A stretch of DNA of 64,000 nt from NCBI RefSeq assembly GCF_020217485.1, contig NZ_JAEKMI010000023.1:18062-82061 (forward strand), written 5' to 3'. This stretch comes from Mycobacterium sp. WUMAC-067 (GTDB lineage Bacteria; Actinomycetota; Actinomycetes; Mycobacteriales; Mycobacteriaceae). Below, one piece after another: positions 25,278-35,845 of the stretch. The notes under the pieces are model-generated. The model was not told the DNA's origin. It was given only the letters and a program-made list of their open reading frames with translations, and did no database searches. Position 1 is the first letter of the stretch; every line of letters begins with the position of its first letter. Made by a program: the position numbers and the translations under genes.

Positions 25278-25970
25278 ATGAGCACCGCCGTGACGGCCCT
25301 GCCCGCCATCCTCGACCCGTTGTACTGGTTGGGCGCCGACGGCGTCTTCGGGTCGGCGGTGCTGCCCGGGATTCTGGTCATCGTCTTCATCGAGACCGGG
25401 CTGCTGTTTCCGCTGTTGCCCGGCGAGTCGCTGCTGTTCACCGGTGGCCTGCTGGCCGCGCATCCGCATCCACCGGTCAGCATCTGGGTGCTGGCGCCCT
25501 GCGTCGCCACGGTCGCGGTGCTGGGCGACCAGACCGGGTATTTCATCGGGCGGCGGATCGGGCCCGCGCTGTTCAAGAAAGAAGATTCCCGGTTCTTCAA
25601 GAAGCACTACGTGACCGAGTCACACGCGTTCTTCGAGAAGTACGGGCCCTGGGCGATCATCCTGGCCCGGTTCGCGCCGTTCGTGCGGACGTTCGTCCCC
25701 GTGATCGCCGGGGTGTCCTACATGCGCTATCCGCTGTTCTTGGGGTTCGACATCGTCGGCGGCATCGCCTGGGGCGGCGGCGCGACCCTCGCGGGCTACT
25801 TCCTGGGCAACGTGCCGTTCGTGCACCACAACCTGGAAAAGATCATCCTGGCGATCCTGTTCGTGTCGATGATCCCGGCGTTCATCGCGGCCTGGCGCGG
25901 CTATCGGGGCCGGCGCCGTGCGACGGAGACGGCCGCCCCCGAACCCGAGCGGCAACCGGCCTCCGAGTAG
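25278..25970 (+). CDS. DedA family membrane protein
   Basis: A 230-residue DedA/VTT-domain protein (Rv0364 type). Typical features are IETGLLFPLLPGESLLFTGG, GDQTGYFIGRRIG, FFKKHYVTESHAFFEKYG, and the signature RFAPFVRTFVPVIAGVSYM with the conserved arginines needed for proton-coupled function. Homologues are proposed polyprenyl-phosphate or phospholipid flippases. Four to five hydrophobic segments are visible, with reentrant loops. The C-terminus is an Arg/Glu/Pro-rich cytoplasmic tail. It is divergent from fba with an 80-base gap. Confidence 0.92.
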   Translation: MSTAVTALPAILDPLYWLGADGVFGSAVLPGILVIVFIETGLLFPLLPGESLLFTGGLLAAHPHPPVSIWVLAPCVATVAVLGDQTGYFIGRRIGPALFKKEDSRFFKKHYVTESHAFFEKYGPWAIILARFAPFVRTFVPVIAGVSYMRYPLFLGFDIVGGIAWGGGATLAGYFLGNVPFVHHNLEKIILAILFVSMIPAFIAAWRGYRGRRRATETAAPEPERQPASE

Positions 25971-25985
25971 GCGGCCCCGCGCGGG

Positions 25986-27335
25986 TCAGACCGCGACGGC
26001 GAAATCGCAGCCGGTCTTGGCGCGGACTTCCTCGACCGTCACCCCGGGGTGCAGTTCGGTGAGCACCAGGCCCTGCCCCGGCTCGACGTCGAAGACGCAC
26101 AGGTTGGTGATGATCATGTCGACCACGCCCTTGCCGGTCAGGGGCAGCGTGCATTGCTTGAGGATTTTCGGGCTGCCGTCTTTCGCGGTGTGATCCATGA
26201 CGACGATCACCCGCTTGACGCCCGACACGAGATCCATTGCGCCGCCGGGTCCCTTGACCATCTTGCCCGGCACCATCCAGTTGGCCAGGTCGCCGTTCTC
26301 GGCCACCTCGAGCCCGCCGAGGATGGACAGGTCGATGTGGCCGCCGCGGATCATCGCAAACGAGTCGGCGCTGCTGAAGAAGCTGGACCCGGGCAGGCTC
26401 GTGATGGTCTGCTTACCGGCGTTGATGAGATCGGGGTCCACGCTGTCCTCACTCGGGTAGGCCCCGATGCCGAGCAGGCCGTTTTCCGACTGCAGCGTGA
26501 CGTTGATGTTGTCGGGAATGAAGTTGGCCACCAACGTCGGGATGCCGATGCCCAGGTTTACGTAGTAGCCGTCGCGCAATTCGCGGGCGGCGCGCTGGGC
26601 CATGAGCTCGCGAATGGGGCTGTCGTTCTTCAGGGCGGCGCCGCCGCTCGTGGTGCGGAACTCGATGCGCTTCTCGTAGCCGGTTCCCACGATGATGCGG
26701 TCCACGTAGATGCCGGGGGTGTGGACCAGGTCCGGATCGAGCTCGCCGACCTCGACCAGCTCCTCGACCTCGGCCACCGTCACCGCGGCGCAGGTGGCGA
26801 TCATCGGGTTGAAGTTGCGCGCGGTCTTGCGGTAGATGAGGTTGCCGGCCGTGTCGCCCTTCCACGCCTTGACGAGCGCCACGTCCGCCCGGATGCCTTC
26901 CTCCAGAACGTATTCCGTGCCGTCGAAGACCCGGGTGTCCTTGCCCTCGGCGAGATTGGTGCCGTAGCCCGTGCGCGTATAGAACCCGGGAATCCCCGCG
27001 CCGCCGGCGCGCAGCTTCTCCGCCAACGTGCCCTGCGGCGTGAGCGCGAGGTCCAGCTCGCCGGCGAGCACCTGGCGCTCGAACTCCTTGTTCTCGCCGA
27101 CGTAGGAGGCGATCACCTTCTTCACCTGCCTGCCCTTGAGTAGCAGGCCCATGCCGAAATCGTCTACGCCGGCGTTGTTTCCGACGATGGTGAGGTCCTT
27201 GATGCCGCTGTCCACCAGGGCCCGGATCAGCTTCTCCGGAATGCCGCACAGGCCGAAGCCGCCGGCGGCGATGGTGATGCCGTCCTTCAGCAGGCCGTGC
27301 AGCGCCGACTCCGCGTCGGGGTGGACTTTCTTCAC
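25986..27335 (-). CDS. Fused 3-oxoacid CoA-transferase (A plus B subunits)
   Basis: A 449-residue protein joining both CoA-transferase subunits in one chain, as in mammalian SCOT. Residues 1 to about 230 are the A part (ITIAAGGFGLCGIPEKLIRA, GNNAGVDDFGMG, YTRTGYGTNLAEGK). Residues about 240-449 are the B part, with NLGIGIPTLVANFI, the catalytic Glu in LQSENGLLGIG, and VVMDHTAKDG. The linker reads EFRTTSGGAALKNDSPIREL. In M. tuberculosis scoA and scoB are separate, elsewhere in the genome. ATG at 27335 overlaps the GH76 stop by four bases, which is an unusual pairing. It should transfer CoA from succinyl-CoA to acetoacetate. Confidence 0.92.
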   Translation of the reverse strand: MKKVHPDAESALHGLLKDGITIAAGGFGLCGIPEKLIRALVDSGIKDLTIVGNNAGVDDFGMGLLLKGRQVKKVIASYVGENKEFERQVLAGELDLALTPQGTLAEKLRAGGAGIPGFYTRTGYGTNLAEGKDTRVFDGTEYVLEEGIRADVALVKAWKGDTAGNLIYRKTARNFNPMIATCAAVTVAEVEELVEVGELDPDLVHTPGIYVDRIIVGTGYEKRIEFRTTSGGAALKNDSPIRELMAQRAARELRDGYYVNLGIGIPTLVANFIPDNINVTLQSENGLLGIGAYPSEDSVDPDLINAGKQTITSLPGSSFFSSADSFAMIRGGHIDLSILGGLEVAENGDLANWMVPGKMVKGPGGAMDLVSGVKRVIVVMDHTAKDGSPKILKQCTLPLTGKGVVDMIITNLCVFDVEPGQGLVLTELHPGVTVEEVRAKTGCDFAVAV

Positions 27336-28471
27336 AGGGCGCTCCTGTCCTCGTGCGACGATTCGGCGGTGACGTTACAGGCGGCCTCCATGAGCATCCA
27401 CCCGGACAGCTGCACCGACAGGTCCCGTTCGGCAACCTCGGAGGCCATCACCGCGCCCTCGACGAACTCCGCCTGTTTGCCACCCGCGGTGGGTACCTGG
27501 GCGTCGCGGTCCCAGAACGGACCGAACACCGGCAGCCCGTCCACCGTCTGGCGGTAGTCCCACGCCGACTTCGCGCTGGCCAGCACGATCCGGCGGGCGG
27601 TGTCGCGGGCCACCACGTCCTCCGGCGAATCCCCGGGCAGCGCGGTCGCCACCAGCGCCAGGTATCGGGCGGTCACGCCGGCGAACAGGCCGCCGTCGCC
27701 GCCGCCGGCGCCGGCCAGCACGCCCGCGGGCGCCATGTGCTCGTGCACGGCCGCCACCAGCCGATGCACGCGGGCGGCGTGCCGCGCCCGGACCTCCGCC
27801 CCGGTGCGGGCGGCCAGCTCGGTCTCCAGCCCCAGCACCACACCCTGGCAGTAGGTGTACTGCGCGCGCACCAGCGAACCGGCCTTGATGCCGTCGAACA
27901 CCAGGTGCGTCTCCGGGTCGATCAGCGTCGCCTCGATCCAATTCGCGATCTGCTCGGCACGTTTCAGGTGATCGGAGTACCGGGCGAGGAAGATGCCCGC
28001 GGGGCCGTTGGCCGGGGCGTTGAAGAACTTGTCCTGCTTGCGCCAGGGGATGCCGCCGCCGTCCTCGGGCGCCCACGCCCTGAGGAATTGGTTGGCGAGC
28101 TTGGGCAAGGCTTTTCGGCGCTCGACGCCGGCGATGCGGGCGGCGCGTTCGAGCGCGAGCGCCAGCCAGGCCATGTCGTCGTAGTAGTTGTTGATCCACG
28201 AGAAGTTGTTGCGTAGCCGATGCGAGCGGACCTGCCGGTTGATCTCGGCGTGCCGGTGCGGCTGCGGGTCACGCGCCTCGGCGTCGACGAGGCAGTCCAG
28301 CAGGTGCGCCTGCCACCAGTAGTGCCAGGTCCCGAACAACCGGTCCTTGCGCTGTGCGGGCCAGGCCACCACGCCCAGCTGGGTCGCGGGCAGTCCCCAC
28401 AGCCGCCTCAGGTGTCGTTGTGTGACAGCGGCTTCGGAGCTGGCCGCCCGGTTGGCCCATAGCTGATCCAT
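27332..28471 (-). CDS. Glycoside hydrolase family 76-like protein
   Basis: A 379-residue (alpha/alpha) barrel protein corresponding to Rv0365c. The family signature NNYYDDMAWLALALERA, with its paired aspartates, is near residue 95, and it is preceded by GTWHYWWQAHLLDCLVDAEA. GGGIPWRKQDKFFNAPANGP and YTYCQGVVLGLETELAARTG follow. GH76 enzymes cleave alpha-1,6-mannan, so lipomannan, lipoarabinomannan or phosphatidylinositol mannosides are possible targets. No signal peptide is visible, which would place it in the cytoplasm. Start ATG at 28471. The fused CoA-transferase follows with an ATGA overlap. Confidence 0.86.
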   Translation of the reverse strand: MDQLWANRAASSEAAVTQRHLRRLWGLPATQLGVVAWPAQRKDRLFGTWHYWWQAHLLDCLVDAEARDPQPHRHAEINRQVRSHRLRNNFSWINNYYDDMAWLALALERAARIAGVERRKALPKLANQFLRAWAPEDGGGIPWRKQDKFFNAPANGPAGIFLARYSDHLKRAEQIANWIEATLIDPETHLVFDGIKAGSLVRAQYTYCQGVVLGLETELAARTGAEVRARHAARVHRLVAAVHEHMAPAGVLAGAGGGDGGLFAGVTARYLALVATALPGDSPEDVVARDTARRIVLASAKSAWDYRQTVDGLPVFGPFWDRDAQVPTAGGKQAEFVEGAVMASEVAERDLSVQLSGWMLMEAACNVTAESSHEDRSAL

Positions 28472-28512
28472 ACCTGCCGATCCTGCCCCATGCGTGTGAG
28501 CGTGCGGTCAGG

Positions 28513-28617
28513 GCGTCGAGTGTGAACGCAGGGCTTTCGGTGTGCACAGGCGGCGGCGACACGCCGGGCTCGGCCCCCGTCAGCGCTCACTCAAAGCCGC
28601 CAGTTCACACTCAACGC
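28513..28617. repeat. Inverted repeat GCGTYGAGTGTGAAC
   Basis: GCGTCGAGTGTGAAC at 28513-28527 is inverted at 28603-28617 (GTTCACACTCAACGC), matching at 14 of 15 positions across a 75-base spacer. It fills the gap between the RNA methyltransferase end (28632) and the GH76 start (28471). Position fits a 3' structure for the methyltransferase transcript or an operator for GH76. Confidence 0.55.
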
Positions 28618-28631
28618 GCCGCGCCGGGCCG

Positions 28632-29279
28632 TCACCAGGCGCGGGACAGGTCGGCGTGCTGCTCGACCCAGGCGTGCATCGCGATCCCGGCGGCGACGCC
28701 CGCGTTGATGCTGCGCGTCGAGCCGAACTGCGCGATCGACACCGTCAGCGTCGCGCCGGTTCGGGTGTCGTCGGTGATGCCGGGCCCCTCTTGACCGAAC
28801 ACCAGCAGGCACTCGCGGGGCAGCGCGGTCTCCTCGAGCCGCGCCGCGCCCGGGACGTTGTCGACGGCGACCACGGTCAAACCGGCGTCGCCCGCGAAGG
28901 CGAGCAACTCGGCGGTGCTGTCGTGGTGGCACAACCGCTGATAGCGGTCGGTGACCATGGCGCCGCGGCGATTCCACCGTCGTCGCCCCACGATGTGCAC
29001 GGTATGCACGGCGAAGGCGTTGGCGGTGCGCACCACCGAACCGATGTTGGCGTCGTGACCGAAGTTCTCGATCGCCACGTGCAGGGGATGCCGGCGCGCG
29101 TCGATGTCGGCGATGATCGCTTCCCGCGTCCAGTACCGGTAAGCGTCGACGACATTGCGGGTGTCACCCTCGCGCAACAGGATTGGGTCATACCGCGGAT
29201 CGTCGGGTGGTTCGCCCGACCACGGCCCGACGCCGGCGGGCGGGGTCGCGGACCATTCGGTGGGCCCGGGTCCGCTCAT
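28632..29279 (-). CDS. TrmH/SpoU-type RNA methyltransferase
   Basis: A 215-residue SPOUT-class methyltransferase, like Rv0380c. The trefoil-knot motifs are HVAIENFGHDANIGSVVRTA (motif 1 with NxG-x-R), LLVFGQEGPGI (motif 2), and VSIAQFGSTRSINAGVAAGIA (motif 3, with SLN-like residues). It should 2'-O-methylate a tRNA or rRNA ribose. The start is ATG at 29279 (MSGPGPTEW), which overlaps the upstream lipoprotein stop as ATGA. Longer readings to 29363 lie inside the lipoprotein gene and are low-complexity. Confidence 0.9.
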   Translation of the reverse strand: MSGPGPTEWSATPPAGVGPWSGEPPDDPRYDPILLREGDTRNVVDAYRYWTREAIIADIDARRHPLHVAIENFGHDANIGSVVRTANAFAVHTVHIVGRRRWNRRGAMVTDRYQRLCHHDSTAELLAFAGDAGLTVVAVDNVPGAARLEETALPRECLLVFGQEGPGITDDTRTGATLTVSIAQFGSTRSINAGVAAGIAMHAWVEQHADLSRAW

Positions 29280-30178
29280 CGCTGCGTCCACACCCCGGCG
29301 TGCGTGCCGTCGATGGCCAGCGTCGCGTAGAGCAGCGCGTCGTTGATCTCGCCCTGGGTGCACAGCGACGCGTCGACGTGCACCGCGTCCAGGGACGCGT
29401 CGGGCAGGATCAGCACCGACGACCCGTACGTCGCGCAGGCGGGATTGAGTCCCGGGGCGGGCAGCGTCGGCGAGGCCAGCAGCATCATCGGGCCGCCGCG
29501 CTTGGCGGACTCGTCGCGATAGCGGGCCGCGAGGGCGGTGGCTTCCAACCCGAGCAGCATGTAGCCGTTGCCGGTGAACGCCCCCGGATCACCCAGCTGC
29601 GCCTTGGTCACCGGCTTGCCGTCGGCCCGCCACGCCGTCAGGCTGGCGGTCTTGACCGCCAGGCCGCCGCTGTCGTTGGGGTTGGTCGGCAGGAGGCCGA
29701 CCGGGAAGGCGACCGGGTAGGCCGACGAGCTGTTCGGGATCCGGTCGCGCGGCGAGTAGCTGTAGACGCCGCGGACCTGACTTCGATCCTTCAGCGGCCC
29801 CAGACAAACCGTGCCGGTGAGCCGGTCGCGCGGCGCCGACAGCGGCGCGGGAATGTCACGCACACCGGTCTTCGCGTTGTCGCAGCTGCCCAGCCCGTCG
29901 GCCTCCATGGGATGGGCCAGCGCGCCGTACAGGCCGAAGCGGATGTCCTCGGGCTTGGCGTGCGGGTCCTTGGCCGAGGCCGGACTCGCGTCGACGTCCA
30001 CCAGCACGTAGTCGCCGTCCCAGCGCAGGTTCGACACGGACATGTTCCAGCCCAGCAGCGCCAGCGATTCGCCGAGCCGCGCGCCCTGAGCGCCGTACGG
30101 CCGCACGGCGGAGTTGCTCGATGAGCAGCCGGTGAGGCAGAGGGTCAGGCACGCGGCTATCGCAAGGACGGTGCGCAT
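29276..30178 (-). CDS. Putative lipoprotein (Rv0381c-like)
   Basis: A 300-residue exported protein. The N-terminus MRTVLAIAACLTLCLTGCSS is a signal peptide with a lipobox LTGC, so it should be lipidated at Cys18. The mature part has several Cys pairs (GSCDNA, TVCLGP, PACATYG, ASLCTQG) and a beta-rich pattern with no domain I recognise. Function unknown. The next gene, an RNA methyltransferase, overlaps its stop, which is an odd partner for an envelope protein. Start ATG at 30178. Confidence 0.85.
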   Translation of the reverse strand: MRTVLAIAACLTLCLTGCSSSNSAVRPYGAQGARLGESLALLGWNMSVSNLRWDGDYVLVDVDASPASAKDPHAKPEDIRFGLYGALAHPMEADGLGSCDNAKTGVRDIPAPLSAPRDRLTGTVCLGPLKDRSQVRGVYSYSPRDRIPNSSSAYPVAFPVGLLPTNPNDSGGLAVKTASLTAWRADGKPVTKAQLGDPGAFTGNGYMLLGLEATALAARYRDESAKRGGPMMLLASPTLPAPGLNPACATYGSSVLILPDASLDAVHVDASLCTQGEINDALLYATLAIDGTHAGVWTQR

Positions 30179-30268
30179 GGGTCAGCGGCTCGGGGTCTCA
30201 CCAGAACGCATCGGCCACGCCGGGGACCGCTGTGGCGTGCGAGACGGTCGTTGCATACGAGCCGGCAA

Positions 30269-30817
30269 CTAGCTCAGCCCCAGCTCGGCCAGGCCCAGCA
30301 CGCTGCGGTACGGCAACCCCTCCGCCTCGATGGCCTCGGCGGCGCCGGTGGCGCGGTCCACGACGGTGGCCACCCCCAGCACGTCGCCGCCGGCCTCCTG
30401 CACGGCGCGCACCGCGGTGAGCGCCGAATTGCCGGTGGTGCTGGTGTCCTCGACCACCAGCACCCGCCTGCCCGAGACCTCGGACCCTTCGATAAGTCGT
30501 TGCAGCCCATGGGTTTTCGCGGACTTGCGCACGACGAACGCGTCGATCGGGCGGCCCGGCGCGTGCATGATGGCCGTGGCCACCGGGTCGGCGCCCAGGG
30601 TCAGGCCGCCGACCACCGCGTAGTCCCAGTCGCTGGTCAGGTCCCGCATCAGCTTGCCGATCAATGCCGACGCGCGGTGGTGCAGGGTGGCCCGGCGCAG
30701 GTCGACGTAGTAGTCGGCCTCCTTGCCGGACGACAGCGTGACCCGGCCGTGCACCACCGCCAGGCGGCGCACCAGTTCGGCCAGTTCCTCGCGCTCAGGT
30801 TCGGCCACGGCCACCAC
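30269..30817 (-). CDS. pyrE: Orotate phosphoribosyltransferase
   Basis: PyrE makes orotidine 5'-monophosphate from orotate and PRPP in pyrimidine synthesis. The 182-residue type I PRTase has RVTLSSGKEADYYVDLRRAT near the N-terminus, AVVGGLTLGADPVATAIMH, FVVRKSAKTHG (catalytic loop lysines), and the PRPP motif RRVLVVEDTSTTGNSAL. Several GTG codons occur at the start. I list GTG at 30817; GTG 30808 is equally possible, and either overlaps the SDR stop at 30795. It appears coupled to that SDR gene. Confidence 0.95.
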   Translation of the reverse strand: MVAVAEPEREELAELVRRLAVVHGRVTLSSGKEADYYVDLRRATLHHRASALIGKLMRDLTSDWDYAVVGGLTLGADPVATAIMHAPGRPIDAFVVRKSAKTHGLQRLIEGSEVSGRRVLVVEDTSTTGNSALTAVRAVQEAGGDVLGVATVVDRATGAAEAIEAEGLPYRSVLGLAELGLS

Positions 30818-31577
30818 CGACTCGTTTGGTGACCGCCCGCATCAGGGTCCGCGGGATCATCCGCTCGGCGGCGATGATCGCCTTGTACTGCAGGCCCGGA
30901 ATGCTGATCACCTTGCCGCGGGCGATATCGGCGAGGCTCTGGCTGACCACGTCGTCGACCTCGAGCCACATGAACGACGGCGACTTGGACATGTCGATCC
31001 CGGCGCGGGCGTGAAATTCGGTGCGCACGTAGCCCGGACACACGGCGTGCACCGAAACCCCGGTGCCCTGCAGGCCGACGGACAAGCCCTCGCTGAATGA
31101 GATCACCCACGCCTTGGACGCCGAATACGTCGAGCCCCGCCCCGGCACCAGGCCGGCGATGCTGGCGATGTTGATGACCGTGCCGGCGCCGGCGTCGAGC
31201 ATGGCGGGCAGCGCCGCGCGGGTGAGGTGCATGACCGCGGTGACGTTGACGTCGAGCTGGGACTGCAGCAGCGCGGGGTCGGTGGACCAGAAGTCGCCGG
31301 AGGTGGCGAAGCCGGCGTTGTTCACCAGCACGCGGACCCCGGCGGCGAGGCGATCGCACACCCGTTGCCGGTCAGCCGCGTCGCCCAGGTCGGCGGGAAG
31401 GACCTCGACATTGCCGACGGTGTCTTTCAACTCATCGGCGAGTCTCGTCAACCGTTCGGCGTCGCGGGCGACCAGCACCAGGTCGTAGCCGTCGCGGGCG
31501 AAGCGTCGCGCGTATCCGGCGCCGATCCCGGAGGTCGGCCCGGAGATCAGGGCGACGGGGCGAGGCATGAGCGACAT
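30795..31577 (-). CDS. Short-chain dehydrogenase/reductase
   Basis: A 260-residue SDR with the TGxxxGIG-like motif SGPTSGIGAGYARRFA, LVNNAGFATSG, the catalytic Ser in INIASIAG and YSASK (YxxxK), and HAVCPGYVRTEF. ARDAERL after beta-2 suggests NADP(H). The C-terminal helix LQYKAIIAAERMIPRTLMRA is like DltE or acyl-reducing SDRs that associate with membranes. No substrate can be assigned. ATG at 31577, with a second ATG at 31568. I do not recall an SDR between Rv0382c and Rv0383c in H37Rv, so it may be a lineage-specific insertion here. Confidence 0.88.
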   Translation of the reverse strand: MSLMPRPVALISGPTSGIGAGYARRFARDGYDLVLVARDAERLTRLADELKDTVGNVEVLPADLGDAADRQRVCDRLAAGVRVLVNNAGFATSGDFWSTDPALLQSQLDVNVTAVMHLTRAALPAMLDAGAGTVINIASIAGLVPGRGSTYSASKAWVISFSEGLSVGLQGTGVSVHAVCPGYVRTEFHARAGIDMSKSPSFMWLEVDDVVSQSLADIARGKVISIPGLQYKAIIAAERMIPRTLMRAVTKRVGGGRGRT

Positions 31578-31625
31578 CTTAATGACGGCGGCGCCACCGG
31601 CCCCCGGGCTACCCGAGGCGAGGCG

Positions 31626-32504
31626 TCAGCGCTGATAGTTGCTGGCCTGGTGGCCGTTGCGCGCGGTCGGCGGGGGGCGGCGCAGGGTATCGGGGCGCGC
31701 CTCCGGCCGTGGCTGGTCGCGGCGCACCGGCTCGGCCTGGCGGCGGCCGGACGCGACGTCGGGGCCGAGCAGGCCGGCCACATCCTGCTGCGCGCGCCGG
31801 GGCGGCAACTCGGCGCGGCCCGCCGGGGCCAACGGGCGGCTCGGCGACGCGTTGCGCGGTCCCGCCGGGGTGCCGGCCTCCTGCGTTGTCTCCTCCGGCA
31901 GCGGCGGCAGCACGCGGAGAAGGTCGTTGAACTGCCGCACGGTGCGCAGGCCCTCGTCCCACTGGGTGCGGGTGCTGGTGATCGGCATGGCGACCAGCGT
32001 CCAGTTCTGCTCGTTCCACATGATCTCGGCGGAGTCCGGTGCGGTGTGGGCGAAGGTGACCATGCGGCGGTCACACGCGCGGCGGGCGGCGTCCAGGTTG
32101 GTGGAGTACACCATCCGCGGCCCGATCGCGCCCAGCAGCCAAATGTCGCTCTCCCGTGGCTCTTTGAGCCCCTTGAGCCGCAGGTCCACCACGACGTTGG
32201 TGCCCACCTTGCGGTGCAGCGCGATCACCGTGGCGACCTCCTCGAGGTCGAAGATGTAGACCGCCTCGCCGCGGATCTGGCCCAGCACCACGTTCTGGGC
32301 GGCCACGTCACCCACCGTCGACATCACGCCGCGCTTCCACCGCTTGAGGATGTCGGTCGATTCACGCTCGTAGTCGAATCCGTGCGACCGCGCCCACGAC
32401 TTACGGCGTCTGCTGCGCCCGCGCCGACGATCGATGTCGACGTACAGCAGCACCCCCGCGCCGACAAAGCACAGCGCGGAGAGCGTGAACCAGAGGGGGA
32501 CCAT
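31626..32504 (-). CDS. ttfA: TMM transport factor A
   Basis: This 292-residue protein matches Rv0383c, known as TtfA, an essential partner of MmpL3 in moving trehalose monomycolate across the inner membrane. It has an N-terminal membrane helix (LWFTLSALCFVGAGVLLYVD), a basic stretch RRRGRSRRRKSW, a conserved cytoplasmic domain from HGFDYERESTDILKRWKRG to about residue 185, and a Pro/Arg-rich disordered tail. The tail after residue 190 is low-complexity. It lies downstream of clpB but is separated from it by a strong hairpin, so it is probably transcribed from its own promoter in the 32505-32614 gap. Confidence 0.88.
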   Translation of the reverse strand: MVPLWFTLSALCFVGAGVLLYVDIDRRRGRSRRRKSWARSHGFDYERESTDILKRWKRGVMSTVGDVAAQNVVLGQIRGEAVYIFDLEEVATVIALHRKVGTNVVVDLRLKGLKEPRESDIWLLGAIGPRMVYSTNLDAARRACDRRMVTFAHTAPDSAEIMWNEQNWTLVAMPITSTRTQWDEGLRTVRQFNDLLRVLPPLPEETTQEAGTPAGPRNASPSRPLAPAGRAELPPRRAQQDVAGLLGPDVASGRRQAEPVRRDQPRPEARPDTLRRPPPTARNGHQASNYQR

Positions 32505-32614
32505 CCAAAACAGGGTATCTGCTATTGGCCCGGAACACAGAAGGCGACCAGGTCACAACCCAATCAAGGTTTGCTGCGCCCCCTGGTGCGCCTTGCGCCG
32601 AGGCGCCTTTGCGC

Positions 32615-32672
32615 CGAGCAGACGCAGAATCGCACGCACGGCGCGTCGCCGGTGCGATTCTGCGTCTGCTCG
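32615..32672. terminator. Strong hairpin, 21-bp perfect stem, after clpB
   Basis: CGAGCAGACGCAGAATCGCAC at 32615-32635 (21 bases) is perfectly inverted at 32652-32672, with a 16-base loop. It starts 10 bases after the clpB stop. No T-run follows. The stem sequence with GCAGACGCAGAATCGCA looks like a motif I associate with many mycobacterial gene ends, so it may be a repeated terminator cassette. Confidence 0.85.
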
Positions 32673-32681
32673 CGGGGCGGC

Positions 32682-35240
<2,559 letters not shown>

Positions 35241-35306
35241 GACGCCTCCATTCGGGTCGAAAGGGAGCTGGCAAAAATGCTTGTCTGCTTGTTCAACGTC
35301 GTCAAT

Positions 35307-35327
35307 CTTGAGTCTGTTCCGCTCAAC
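35307..35327. promoter_or_regulatory. HAIR operator for HspR, upstream of clpB
   Basis: CTTGAGT-N7-GCTCAAC matches the HAIR consensus CTTGAGT-N7-ACTCAAG, with two mismatches in the right half. It is 67 bases upstream of the clpB GTG. It lies in the 132-base gap shared with the divergent DUF3060 gene at 35373, so it could affect both. Confidence 0.82.
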
Positions 35328-35372
35328 TCTATCGAGTTTTGAGGGACACGCCCTACGGGGTACCCCCTAGCG

Positions 35373-35813
35373 ATGACGCAGACGATGCAGCACCCCGACC
35401 AGGCCGAGCTCGAACCCGCCGGAGCCCCGCGCCGGGGCAGGGGCTTGTGGCCGGCCGCCCTCGCGGCCGGGTTGGCGCTCGCGGGCCTTATCTCCGTTGG
35501 CCTGCACACCGACCTCGCCGGCGGCAGCGCGTCGACCGCGGTTCCCGAGTCCGGCACGCTGCAGGTCAGCGGCGCCCGCACCACGAAGACGCTGCCCTGC
35601 CACGCGGGCTATCTGTCGGTGAGCGGAAAAGACAACACGATCACCCTCACCGGGCACTGCACCAGCGTCACGGTCTCCGGCAGCGGCAACCGTGTCGCGG
35701 TTGACAGCACGGACGCGGTCAGCTCATCCGGAACCGGCAACGTCGTTGTCTACCACTGGGGTTCGCCCAAGATCGTCAACGCCGGGTCCGCCAGCGTCGT
35801 CCGGCAAGGCTGA
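35373..35813 (+). CDS. DUF3060 secreted or membrane-anchored protein
   Basis: A 146-residue protein with an N-terminal hydrophobic segment (LWPAALAAGLALAGLISVGL) and an extracytoplasmic domain of DUF3060 type. The repeated short strands LSVSGKDNTITLTGHCTSVT and VSGSGNRVAVDSTDAVSSSG suggest a small beta-helix, with one Cys pair (LPCHAG and GHCTS). Function unknown. ATG at 35373. It is divergent from clpB and shares its HspR-controlled gap. The flavohemoglobin gene follows 32 bases later. Confidence 0.85.
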   Translation: MTQTMQHPDQAELEPAGAPRRGRGLWPAALAAGLALAGLISVGLHTDLAGGSASTAVPESGTLQVSGARTTKTLPCHAGYLSVSGKDNTITLTGHCTSVTVSGSGNRVAVDSTDAVSSSGTGNVVVYHWGSPKIVNAGSASVVRQG

Positions 35814-35845
35814 ATACACGGAGGTCGAGCCTAGAATCGGGCTCC

